Source: Streptomyces sp. TSRI0107
GTDB taxonomy: Bacteria > Actinomycetota > Actinomycetes > Streptomycetales > Streptomycetaceae
NCBI RefSeq assembly: GCF_001905845.1
Contig: NZ_LIVZ01000002.1
Coordinates: 186,001 to 250,000 of the forward strand
Reading direction: 5' to 3'
DNA length: 64,000 bases
Shown: in pieces, positions 57,341 through 64,000 of the stretch
Numbering within the stretch: the first letter of the stretch is position 1
How the letters are laid out: each line of letters begins with the position of its first letter
Made by a program: the position numbers and the translations under genes
The notes under the pieces: model-generated
The model's input: only the letters and a program-made list of their open reading frames with translations
The model's database searches: none
Told to the model about the DNA's origin: nothing

Positions 57341-57388
57341 CCCGGTGTCCGGTCCGGGGCCCGCCGTGGCCCCGGACCGGACACCGGG
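57341..57388. terminator. 21-bp perfect GC-rich inverted repeat after the SulP gene
   Basis: Positions 57341-57361 pair perfectly with 57368-57388 around the loop CGCCGT. Such long GC stems without a T-run are common terminators in Streptomyces. It ends 50 nt before the slipin start. Confidence 0.8.
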
Positions 57389-57437
57389 CATATCGTTGCA
57401 GCATCGGACATTCGGCCCTCTGGGTGAGGGGGACGTC

Positions 57438-58238
57438 ATGGTGGAGGAGCTGCTGACGGCGGCCGCGGCGGTCGGCACCGCGAGCGTGGTCTATGTCGCG
57501 GCGGCGGTACGGGTCGTGAAGCAGTACGAACGCGGAGTGGTCTTCCGGCTGGGACGGCTCCTGGACGGTGTGCGCCCGCCCGGGCTCACCATGGTCGTTC
57601 CGTTCGTGGACCGGATGCACAAGGTCAATCTGCAGATCGTCACGATGCCGGTGCCCGCCCAGGAGGGCATCACCCGCGACAACGTGACCGTGCGGGTGGA
57701 CGCGGTGGTCTACTTCAAGGTCGTCGACCCGCCGAGCGCGCTGATCAAGGTCGAGGACTACAAGTTCGCGGTCTCCCAGATGGCCCAGACCTCGCTGCGC
57801 TCCATCATCGGCAAGAGCGACCTCGACGACCTGCTGTCCAACCGGGAGAAGCTCAACCAGGGCCTGGAGCTGATGATCGACAGTCCCGCCGTCGGCTGGG
57901 GCGTCCAGGTCGACCGGGTGGAGATCAAGGACGTCTCGCTGCCCGAGACGATGAAGCGCTCCATGGCCCGGCAGGCCGAGGCGGACCGTGAGCGCCGGGC
58001 CCGGATCATCAACGCCGACGCCGAGCTGCAGGCCTCCAAGAAGCTGGCGGAGGCCGCCCATCAGATGGCCGACGCGCCGTCCGCGCTCCAGCTGCGGCTG
58101 CTCCAGACGGTGATGGCGGTCGCGGCGGAGAAGAACTCCACGCTGGTGCTGCCGATCCCGGTGGAGCTGCTGCGCTTCCTGGAGCGGGGCCAGGAGCAGG
58201 ACGGGAAGCACCCGCCGCCGCCCGCGCTCGACACGTGA
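57438..58238 (+). CDS. SPFH/Band-7 (slipin/stomatin-like) membrane protein
   Basis: A 266-residue protein: one N-terminal membrane segment (~5-25), then an SPFH domain (YERGVVFRLGRLLDGVRPPG, MPVPAQEGITRDNVTVRVDA, KVEDYKFAVSQMAQTSLRSI) and a coiled-coil C-terminus (RQAEADRERRARIINADAEL). Slipins organise membrane microdomains and often work with NfeD proteases, which are not adjacent here. Start ATG 57438 has GAGGGGG upstream. Confidence 0.93.
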   Translation: MVEELLTAAAAVGTASVVYVAAAVRVVKQYERGVVFRLGRLLDGVRPPGLTMVVPFVDRMHKVNLQIVTMPVPAQEGITRDNVTVRVDAVVYFKVVDPPSALIKVEDYKFAVSQMAQTSLRSIIGKSDLDDLLSNREKLNQGLELMIDSPAVGWGVQVDRVEIKDVSLPETMKRSMARQAEADRERRARIINADAELQASKKLAEAAHQMADAPSALQLRLLQTVMAVAAEKNSTLVLPIPVELLRFLERGQEQDGKHPPPPALDT

Positions 58239-58326
58239 TGGTGCTACGCGCGTTGTTCCCGTGACGCGATACGAGTGGTAGACACAGCGGATCAACTGTC
58301 CTGTCCGCCAGCAGGAAGGTTCATCC

Positions 58327-59694
58327 ATGTCTGTGACCCGCCGTCAGGCCCTCGCCCGCACCGGCGCCCTGGGAGTGGGCATCGCGTTCACCGGAGCCGT
58401 CTCCGAGCTCTTCGCGGGTACGGCCGCCGCCCAGGAACTGGGCCACACCGGCTACGGTCCGCTCGTCCCCGACCCGGACGGTCTGCTCGACCTGCCGGAG
58501 GGCTTCCGCTACAAGGTGCTGTCCCGCGAGGGCGACCCGCTGCGCTCCGGCGAGGGCCCGGTGCCCTCCAACCACGACGGCATGACCGCCCTGGCCGGCC
58601 GGCGCGGCCGCGTCCACCTGGTCCGCAACCACGAGAACCGCGCCACCGCCAGACTCGGCGTCCCCACGGTCGACGGCCTGACCTACGACCCGGCGGGCAA
58701 GGGCGGCTGTACGGCGCTCACTCTCGACGCCCGCAACGAGGTGCTGTCCGAGCGGGTCGCCATCGCCGGCACGGCCGTCAACTGCTCGGGCGGGCCGACC
58801 CCCTGGGGCACCTGGCTGACCTGCGAGGAGACCGAGGACAAGGCGGGCACGAACGGCTACGCCAAGGACCACGGGTTCATCTTCGAGGTCGACCCGGCCG
58901 ACCCGCGCCGCACCGGGGCGGTCCCGCTGACCGCGATGGGCCGCTTCCAGCACGAGGCGGTGGCCGTCGACCCGCGCAGCGGCATCGTGTACGAGACCGA
59001 GGACGCGTTCATCCAGCCCTTCGGCCTCTTCTACCGCTTCCTGCCGCGCAAGCCGCTCGGCGGCACCGGCGCCCTGCGCGCGGGCGGCAGCCTCCAGGCC
59101 ATGCGGGTCCCCGGCGTGCCGGACCTGTCGGCCGTGCAGGAACCCGGCGCCTCCTTCGACGGCGTCGAGTGGGTGGACGTTCCGGACCCGCTGGCCGCGA
59201 AGACGCCGGTCCGCCTCCAGGACTACGGCAAGAAGGGCGTCACCCGCGCGCAGAAGCTGGAGGGCTGCTACTGGGGCGGGCGCAGCGTGTACTTCGTGTC
59301 GTCGTACGCCCGCAGCCGGGAGGGGTCGGCCGCCGACCACTTCGGGCAGATCTGGCGCTACGACCCCGACCGCCGCCGTCTCACCCTGGTGATCGTCTTC
59401 GGCCCGGACACGGACGTCCAGCTGCCCGGCGAGTCCCCGGACAACATCTGCCTCGCGCCCAGCGGCGGCCTGATGGTCAGCGAGGACGGCAACGGGGCCC
59501 AGCACGTCTTCGGCGTCACCCGGAAGGGGGAGGTGTACGAGATGGCCCGCGGCCGGCAGAACATCGGCACCGACGACGAGCCGGAGTGGGGCGAGTTCGC
59601 GGGCGTCACCTTCTCCCCCGACGGCCGGACCATGTACGTCAACTGCTACACGCCCGGTACGACGTTCGCGGTGACGGGCCCCTGGCGCAAGTAG
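58327..59694 (+). CDS. PhoX-family (DUF839) phosphatase-like secreted protein
   Basis: A 455-residue protein. A Tat-type signal (SVTRRQALARTGALGVGIAF, ending TAAAQE) exports it folded. The body is the PhoX beta-propeller with YKVLSREGDPL, LVRNHENR, TPWGTWLTCEET, FQHEAVAVDP, ETEDAF and CYWGGRSVYFVSSYAR. PhoX enzymes are Ca/Fe-dependent alkaline phosphatases; several conserved acidic residues are present, but full site conservation was not checked. I saw no clear PHO box upstream. Start ATG 58327 with AGGAAGG. Confidence 0.85.
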   Translation: MSVTRRQALARTGALGVGIAFTGAVSELFAGTAAAQELGHTGYGPLVPDPDGLLDLPEGFRYKVLSREGDPLRSGEGPVPSNHDGMTALAGRRGRVHLVRNHENRATARLGVPTVDGLTYDPAGKGGCTALTLDARNEVLSERVAIAGTAVNCSGGPTPWGTWLTCEETEDKAGTNGYAKDHGFIFEVDPADPRRTGAVPLTAMGRFQHEAVAVDPRSGIVYETEDAFIQPFGLFYRFLPRKPLGGTGALRAGGSLQAMRVPGVPDLSAVQEPGASFDGVEWVDVPDPLAAKTPVRLQDYGKKGVTRAQKLEGCYWGGRSVYFVSSYARSREGSAADHFGQIWRYDPDRRRLTLVIVFGPDTDVQLPGESPDNICLAPSGGLMVSEDGNGAQHVFGVTRKGEVYEMARGRQNIGTDDEPEWGEFAGVTFSPDGRTMYVNCYTPGTTFAVTGPWRK

Positions 59695-59793
59695 CGACGG
59701 CACCCGGCCGCCCGGCCGGGTGAGTTCCGGCGGGCGCCGAGCGCACCGACGGCGACGCGGGCCGATTCCTCCCCTTCGCCCGCTTACGTTCGT

Positions 59794-60672
59794 ATGATGA
59801 TCGTTCTTGTACGACGTATTGTCGCCGTCTGTGCGCTCGGCGCCGCACTCTCCGCGTGCGGCGCGCCCGAGGCCGCCCGTACCGCCTCCCGGGCCGCCCC
59901 TCCGGCCTCAGCCTCCGCTTCCCCGGCCTCCCCCTCCCCCGGCTCTCCCTCCCCCGCCCGGCCACCCACCCTCGCGCCCGGCCCCGGCGGCATGACGCCG
60001 GTGTTCCACAACGGGCCCCGGACGCCCGGCGACAAGACCGTCGCGCTCACCTTCGACGCCGACATGACCGCCGACCAGGGGCCGCGAGCCGCCATGGGCG
60101 AGCGGTTCGACAATCCGCGGCTGATCGCCACGCTGCGGGCGCTGAGGGTGCCGGCCACCGTGTTCATGACGGGCCGGTGGGCCGAGGAGTATCCGGTCCA
60201 GGCCCGTTCCATCGGCCGGGACCCGCTGTTCGAGGTCGCCAACCACTCCTACAGCCACTACGCCTACACCGAGGACTGCTACGGCCTGCCCACGGTCGAC
60301 GAACCGCTGATGCGCGCGGACGTGGAGCGGGCCTACGCCGCCTTCCGCGCGGTGGGCGTCCCGGACGCCAGGCCGTACTTCCGCTTCCCCGGCGGCTGTT
60401 ACGACCGGCGGGCCCTGCGGACGCTCGCCGGTACCGGGGTGACCGCCGTGCAGTGGGACGTGGTGGGCGGGGACGCCTTCGCGACGGACGCCGACGCGGT
60501 GGCCCGGCAGGTACTGGACGGCGTCCGGCCCGGATCGGTGGTCGTCCTGCACTGCACGACGAGCGCCGCCCCCGCGACCGAACGGGCGATCCGCACGATC
60601 GTGCCCGAGCTGCGCCACCGGGGTTTCCGGTTCGTGAAGGTGTCCGAACTGATCAGTGCCGCACCCCGCTGA
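59794..60672 (+). CDS. Polysaccharide deacetylase (NodB-like) lipoprotein
   Basis: A 292-residue lipoprotein. The lipobox LSACG follows a short signal (~1-22), then a Ser/Pro/Ala linker, and a NodB domain from ~80: LTFDADMT (catalytic and metal Asp), VANHSYSHY (metal His pair), YFRFPGGCYD, and VVLHC near the end. It would deacetylate cell-wall peptidoglycan or another extracellular polymer from the outer membrane face. ATG 59794 or 59797; no Shine-Dalgarno, and a TATGAT -10-like hexamer overlaps the start. Confidence 0.88.
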   Translation: MMIVLVRRIVAVCALGAALSACGAPEAARTASRAAPPASASASPASPSPGSPSPARPPTLAPGPGGMTPVFHNGPRTPGDKTVALTFDADMTADQGPRAAMGERFDNPRLIATLRALRVPATVFMTGRWAEEYPVQARSIGRDPLFEVANHSYSHYAYTEDCYGLPTVDEPLMRADVERAYAAFRAVGVPDARPYFRFPGGCYDRRALRTLAGTGVTAVQWDVVGGDAFATDADAVARQVLDGVRPGSVVVLHCTTSAAPATERAIRTIVPELRHRGFRFVKVSELISAAPR

Positions 60673-60692
60673 CCAGGCCTACCCTGGAGGGT

Positions 60693-60881
60693 ATGAGCGA
60701 GGCCGAGGTCAACGACTACTGCCTGATCGACGCGACCAGGCCGCCCAAGGCGGACGGGCCGCCGTACGCGGAGTGCGTGCTGTGCCGGGAGCCGACGGAG
60801 TACGCCGAGTCGTACAAGGGGATCACCCTGTGCCCCGTCTGCGAGTGGCAGGAGGCACAGCGCACCGCCTGCTCCGGCTGA
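60693..60881 (+). CDS. Small zinc-ribbon-like protein
   Basis: A 62-residue protein from ATG 60693, with GGAGG just upstream. Two CxxC pairs (CVLC and CPVC) about 16 residues apart form a probable zinc ribbon; two further Cys flank them. Soluble, no other domain. It sits 20 nt after the deacetylase gene and 52 nt before the PTH2 gene. Function unknown. Confidence 0.75.
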   Translation: MSEAEVNDYCLIDATRPPKADGPPYAECVLCREPTEYAESYKGITLCPVCEWQEAQRTACSG

Positions 60882-60933
60882 CCGGCGGGGACGGGCGTCT
60901 CCCGCGGATCTTCCGCCTGGCAGACTGAAGGAC

Positions 60934-61650
60934 GTGACACATCCTTCCTCCGTTCCCGGCGACAGTCCCTTCCGTCCCGTCCGCTCGGCCCGTGACGAGG
61001 CCCCGCAGTTCGTTCTCCCGCTGGTCGTGCGCATCGAGCGGGCCGAGCCCCCGGCGCGCACCGACGCGCTGGAGACGGCCGCCAAGGCGGTGCTCGTGAT
61101 GCTGTCCGACGAGCGGTCGCTAAGGGACGGCGAGTGGGCGCAGGCCGTGCGGGACTGGCAGGACGCCCGGATCCGCAAGGTCGTCCGCCGGGCCCGCGGC
61201 GCGGAGTGGCGGCGAGCGGAGACGCTGCCCGGGATCACGGTCACCGGGAAGTCGGCGGAGGTGCGGGTCTTCCCACCGGTGCCGCTGGACGGCTGGCCGA
61301 AGGAACTGGCCAAGCTCCAGGTGTCCGGCACCGACCTCGACGACCCGGAGCGGCCGACCGCGGCCGACCCGGGCACGCCGGTGCTGTGGATGAGCCCGGA
61401 GGTGGAGATGTCGGCCGGCAAGGCCATGGCGCAGGCCGGGCACGGCGCCCAACTGGCCTGGTGGGCGCTGCCGGACGAGGAGCGCGCGGCCTGGCGGGAC
61501 GCCGGTTTCCCGCTCGCCGTGCGCACCGCGGACCCGGCGCGCTGGCGCGCGCTGACCGCGAGCGGCCTGCCGGTGGTGCGGGACGCCGGGTTCACGGAGA
61601 TCGCGCCCGGCTCCTGCACGGTGGTCGCCCAGCATCCGGCGCTGCGTTAG
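60934..61650 (+). CDS. PTH2-family peptidyl-tRNA hydrolase-like protein
   Basis: A 238-residue protein from GTG 60934, with AAGGA upstream. The C-terminal ~120 residues carry the PTH2 signature MSAGKAMAQAGHGAQLAWWAL (Lys, Gln/His catalytic region) and RDAGFTEIAPGSCTVVAQH. The N-terminal half (VLPLVVRIERAEPPARTDALE) is a lineage extension. PTH2 enzymes free tRNA from stalled peptidyl-tRNA; bacterial members of this long type are not well characterised. Confidence 0.88.
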   Translation: MTHPSSVPGDSPFRPVRSARDEAPQFVLPLVVRIERAEPPARTDALETAAKAVLVMLSDERSLRDGEWAQAVRDWQDARIRKVVRRARGAEWRRAETLPGITVTGKSAEVRVFPPVPLDGWPKELAKLQVSGTDLDDPERPTAADPGTPVLWMSPEVEMSAGKAMAQAGHGAQLAWWALPDEERAAWRDAGFPLAVRTADPARWRALTASGLPVVRDAGFTEIAPGSCTVVAQHPALR

Positions 61651-61774
61651 CGGGTGTGCGCGGGCTCGGCCATGTCACGAGCAGGCCGCGGGCTCGCCGT
61701 CGTGCGGTACGGACATGGCCGGCGCGCCTGCCGGCAGCCTTTCAGGGCCCCCGGGGGCCGCGGGTTCCGCGCGG

Positions 61775-62158
61775 TCAGAAGCGTCCGCCGGTCAGCCGCG
61801 TGATCGGCCCGTGCCCGCGGCGCGCGGAGACCCGGCCCGCCGCGAAGGACAGGGTGGCGAGGGCCGTCACACCCGTCGCGGCACCGGTCGCGATCAGCTT
61901 GCGGGCCTTGATGACCGTCCATGCCGTCGTGGCGGCGGTGGCCACCTGACCGGCGGTCGACACCACGGTGTCCTTGGTGGTCGCGAGCGCGGTGCCCGCG
62001 GCCGCCACCGCCCGCGATCCGCCCTCGGACGCCGAACGCGCGGCCCGCGCGGCGGTGGTGCCCGACGAGGCGGCCTTGTCCCCGGTCTTCGACGCGGCCG
62101 TCTTCGCCGTACGGGCGGCCTGCGCGGTCTTGCCTTCTCGCTCTTGTGTGTTCGCCAT
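61775..62158 (-). CDS. Hypothetical Ala/Thr-rich protein
   Basis: A 127-residue protein from ATG 62158. The first ~80 residues are Ala/Thr/Lys-rich and probably helical (TAQAARTAKTAASKTGDKAAS), and ~85-110 is a weakly hydrophobic stretch (KLIATGAATGVTALATLSFA). It ends in a basic tail. It may be a membrane-associated, phasin-like or nucleoid-associated protein; I do not recognise it. Divergent from the small basic protein at 62318. Confidence 0.6.
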   Translation of the reverse strand: MANTQEREGKTAQAARTAKTAASKTGDKAASSGTTAARAARSASEGGSRAVAAAGTALATTKDTVVSTAGQVATAATTAWTVIKARKLIATGAATGVTALATLSFAAGRVSARRGHGPITRLTGGRF

Positions 62159-62317
62159 GGAGAGCGCGTTGCCGATTCCGCTCCGGACAAACGCACTACG
62201 TCCACGGGCTCTTGGGCAACCCCCGTCCGTCCGCGCTGCGTCCGACGGCGTCGCGCGGGTAGACGCAGCGAAGAGGAGGCCTACAGCTTCTCACCGCACA
62301 GCGACCATGGAGGTGTC

Positions 62318-62461
62318 ATGCCCGGCATCATCAACCGGATCAAGCAGTACAGCCGCACCCCTCAGGGCCGGCGGGCCATCGCGTCGGCGCGGCGCGCGGC
62401 CTCGGACCCCCGTACCCGGGCGCAGGCCCGCACCCTGCTCGGCCGGCTGCGCCGCCGCTGA
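62318..62461 (+). CDS. 47-residue basic protein
   Basis: Starts at ATG 62318 with GGAGG 5 nt upstream. The sequence begins MPGIINRIKQYSRTPQGRRA and is Arg-rich (~13 Arg of 47), predicted pI very high. The clear ribosome site and clean composition support a real gene. A DNA- or RNA-binding or membrane-surface role is possible from charge alone; family not recognised. Confidence 0.7.
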   Translation: MPGIINRIKQYSRTPQGRRAIASARRAASDPRTRAQARTLLGRLRRR

Positions 62462-62592
62462 CCGCGCCGGCCCGCGAGCAGGTGCCGGCTTCCCTGCCCG
62501 GGGCGGACGCATATCCCGTCCCGCCCCGGGCATCCGGGCCTTCGCCGGCGTCGAACACCGCCGGGCGGATCCACGACAGAAGGGTGGCGGCC

Positions 62593-63432
62593 ATGGCGAC
62601 CGGAGCATCCGTGACGCGAGGCAAGGGGGCCGCGAGGGCCCGCCGGGCGGCGAACGGTTCCGTCGTCGACGCCGGGGCCCGCTGGGGCCTGGTGGCCCGC
62701 GGCACGATCTACCTGCTGATAGGGCTGCTGGCCCTGCGCATCGCCCATGGCGGCGGCGCCAGGCAGGCGGACAGCAGCGGAGCCGTCCAGGAGCTGGCGC
62801 GGCAGCCGTTCGGTGAGGCGCTGGTGTGGGCGATCGGGATCGGCCTGATCGGGATGGCGCTGTGGCGGTTGTCCGAGGCCCTGTTCGGAGCCTCCGGCCC
62901 GGACGGCCGCAAGGCGTCCAAGCGCGCCCTGAACGCCGGGCGCTGCGTCTTCTACGGCTTCGTGGCGTCCTCCGTGCTGTCGTTCGTGACCTCCTCCAGG
63001 AACGACGAGGGAAGCGACGCGACCTCACGCGACCTCACCGCCCGCGCTCTCGAACTCCCCCTGGGCCGCTGGCTCGTCGGCGTCGCGGGCCTCGTCGTCC
63101 TGGGGGTCGGCGTGGGCATCGGGGTGCGCGCGGTCCGGCGCACCTTCCACAAGCACCTCAAGCGGGCGGACATGTCCCGCCGGGTCCGCCGCGTGGTGGA
63201 CGTCCTCGGCGTCACCGGCGGTGTGGCCCGCGGGCTGGTCTACGCGGCGGCGGGCGTCTTCGTGGTGATCGCCGCGGTGGACTACGACCCCGACCGGGCC
63301 AAGGGCCTGGACGGCACGCTGCGCGCTCTCGCCGACGCCCCGGCCGGGCCCTGGCTGCTGTCCCTGGTGGCGCTCGGTCTGGCCGTCTTCGGTCTGTTCT
63401 CCGTCGCTCTCGCCCGCTACCGCAGGGTCTGA
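62593..63432 (+). CDS. DUF1206 membrane protein
   Basis: A 279-residue protein with about six transmembrane segments arranged as three DUF1206 repeats, each with an ARG-Y-x-(A/L)-GL-type start (VARGTIYLLIGLLALRIAHG, AGRCVFYGFVASSVLSFVTS, VARGLVYAAAGVFVVIAAVD). Function unknown in all organisms I know of. Start ATG 62593 with AAGGGTGG upstream. Confidence 0.88.
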   Translation: MATGASVTRGKGAARARRAANGSVVDAGARWGLVARGTIYLLIGLLALRIAHGGGARQADSSGAVQELARQPFGEALVWAIGIGLIGMALWRLSEALFGASGPDGRKASKRALNAGRCVFYGFVASSVLSFVTSSRNDEGSDATSRDLTARALELPLGRWLVGVAGLVVLGVGVGIGVRAVRRTFHKHLKRADMSRRVRRVVDVLGVTGGVARGLVYAAAGVFVVIAAVDYDPDRAKGLDGTLRALADAPAGPWLLSLVALGLAVFGLFSVALARYRRV

Positions 63433-63596
63433 GGCGGGCGGCGCCGGGCCTCTCGGGTTCTCCGCGACGGGCGGGGCCGGAACCTCAAATGTTGCTCTGA
63501 AGGCGCGGCCCGCAGGGTTCGGGCCCCGGCGGTGTGGCCATACCCCCCTCACGCGGTGTGCGGAACGCCGTGCGAGAACGTGGAGGTGGGGGAAGC
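63433..63596. other. Gap before the DUF692 gene
   Basis: 164 nt without a gene. The last part has a strong GGAGGTGGGGGA just upstream of the GTG at 63597, and an in-frame GTG at 63570 is an alternative start. I see no clear promoter or precursor peptide. Confidence 0.4.
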
Positions 63597-64000
63597 GTGC
63601 AGCGACTGGGGACGGGGATCGGGTGGCGGCCGGAGATCGCGGACGCCGTGGAGGCGATGCCGGGCATCGACTGGGTCGAGGTCGTCGCCGAGAACGTCTG
63701 CCTCGGCCATCTGCCGGACTCGCTGCGGCGGTTGCGCGAGCGCGGGGTGACCGTGGTGCCGCACGGCGTCGCGCTCGGCCTCGGCGGCGCCGACCGGCCG
63801 GATCCGGGCCGGCTGTCGGCGCTGGCCGAGCGGGCCGAGGCGCTGGGGTCGCCGCTGGTCACCGAGCACATCGCGTTCGTCCGCGCGGGCGGACCGCTGA
63901 CCGCGTCACCCCGGCTGGAGGCGGGCCACCTGCTGCCGGTGCCGCGCACCCGGGACGCGCTCGACGTGCTGTGCGAGAACGTGCGGATCGCGCAGGACGC
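63597..64000 (+). CDS. DUF692 (MNIO) family enzyme, 5' part
   Basis: The first ~134 codons of a protein cut by the window end. The N-terminus ([62 protein letters not shown]) matches the DUF692 TIM barrel, whose His/Glu/Asp residues bind a di- or tri-iron centre in MbnB, ChrH and TglH. These multinuclear iron enzymes modify Cys or other residues of ribosomal peptides, but the Streptomyces core-genome member has no known substrate. No precursor peptide is visible upstream. Start GTG 63597 with GGAGG. Confidence 0.85.
   Translation, partial: MQRLGTGIGWRPEIADAVEAMPGIDWVEVVAENVCLGHLPDSLRRLRERGVTVVPHGVALGLGGADRPDPGRLSALAERAEALGSPLVTEHIAFVRAGGPLTASPRLEAGHLLPVPRTRDALDVLCENVRIAQD

Noticed and set aside
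58239..58326. PHO box before the PhoX-like gene
   Set aside because: No pair of GTTCACC-like 11-nt repeats could be found; the single GTTCATCC overlaps the start region.

Overview
This window is chromosomal DNA from a Streptomyces species. It is very GC-rich and uses GTG and TTG starts freely. It carries genus hallmarks: a geosmin synthase, a CprB-type gamma-butyrolactone receptor homologue, a complete conservon (CvnA-B-C-D), a Streptomyces subtilisin inhibitor and many TetR, LysR and two-component regulators. The pairing of geosmin synthase, a DUF89 protein and CprB resembles the S. coelicolor core region that, from memory, contains SCO6071-SCO6073. I saw no prophage, insertion sequence, CRISPR array, rRNA or replication origin.

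Left part (1-22.5 kb). The 3' end of a dihydrolipoyl dehydrogenase-like gene is followed by two inverted M14 metallopeptidase paralogues. A protease-inhibitor gene is translationally coupled to the second. Next come an FHA protein, treZ, a possible pseudokinase of the aminoglycoside phosphotransferase fold, an M24 aminopeptidase, a LysE exporter, a metallophosphoesterase, a PDZ membrane protein, a LysR regulator divergent from a PyrG-like amidotransferase, a phenoxazinone-synthase-like multicopper oxidase, a hypothetical protein, geosmin synthase, a DUF89 protein, cprB with an ARE-like palindrome, and a secreted subtilase with a P-domain and a strong terminator.

Centre (22.5-42.2 kb). A decayed PucR regulator precedes an aromatic/histidine ammonia-lyase homologue that lacks the Ala-Ser-Gly triad needed for the MIO cofactor. 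That gene lies in an apparent operon with an OpuC/ProX-type lipoprotein. The matching ABC transporter (ATPase and two permeases) lies on the far side of an intact conservon, so the transport system is split. Then comes an extracytosolic flavin electron-transfer operon: a ferric-reductase-like protein, a 35-codon collagen-like micro-ORF coupled at both ends, an FMN-binding protein, the ApbE flavin transferase and a small hypothetical protein. It is divergent from an OmpR-type two-component system. An amidohydrolase, an APC permease and a TetR regulator follow.

Accessory segment (42.2-49.9 kb). A promoter-proximal element folds as a perfect tRNA cloverleaf but has unusual D and T loops. It ends 3 nt before a 767-residue protein of unknown family. 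A GntR/FCD regulator remnant then abuts an operon of an ImmA/IrrE-like metallopeptidase, a MAB_1171c-type membrane protein and an FAD oxidoreductase, preceded by 21-bp-spaced direct repeats. A second FAD oxidoreductase paralogue lies beyond the repeats.

Right part (49.9-64 kb). Mostly housekeeping genes: msrB, murC, a RibD-like reductase, zapE, a beta-carbonic anhydrase with a SulP transporter, a slipin, a PhoX-like protein, a polysaccharide deacetylase lipoprotein, a PTH2 hydrolase, several small proteins, a DUF1206 membrane protein and the start of a DUF692 (MNIO) enzyme cut by the window edge.

The observations most worth following are the tRNA-like leader with its unknown protein, the MIO-less lyase beside a quaternary-amine-type transporter, and the collagen-like coupled micro-ORF.
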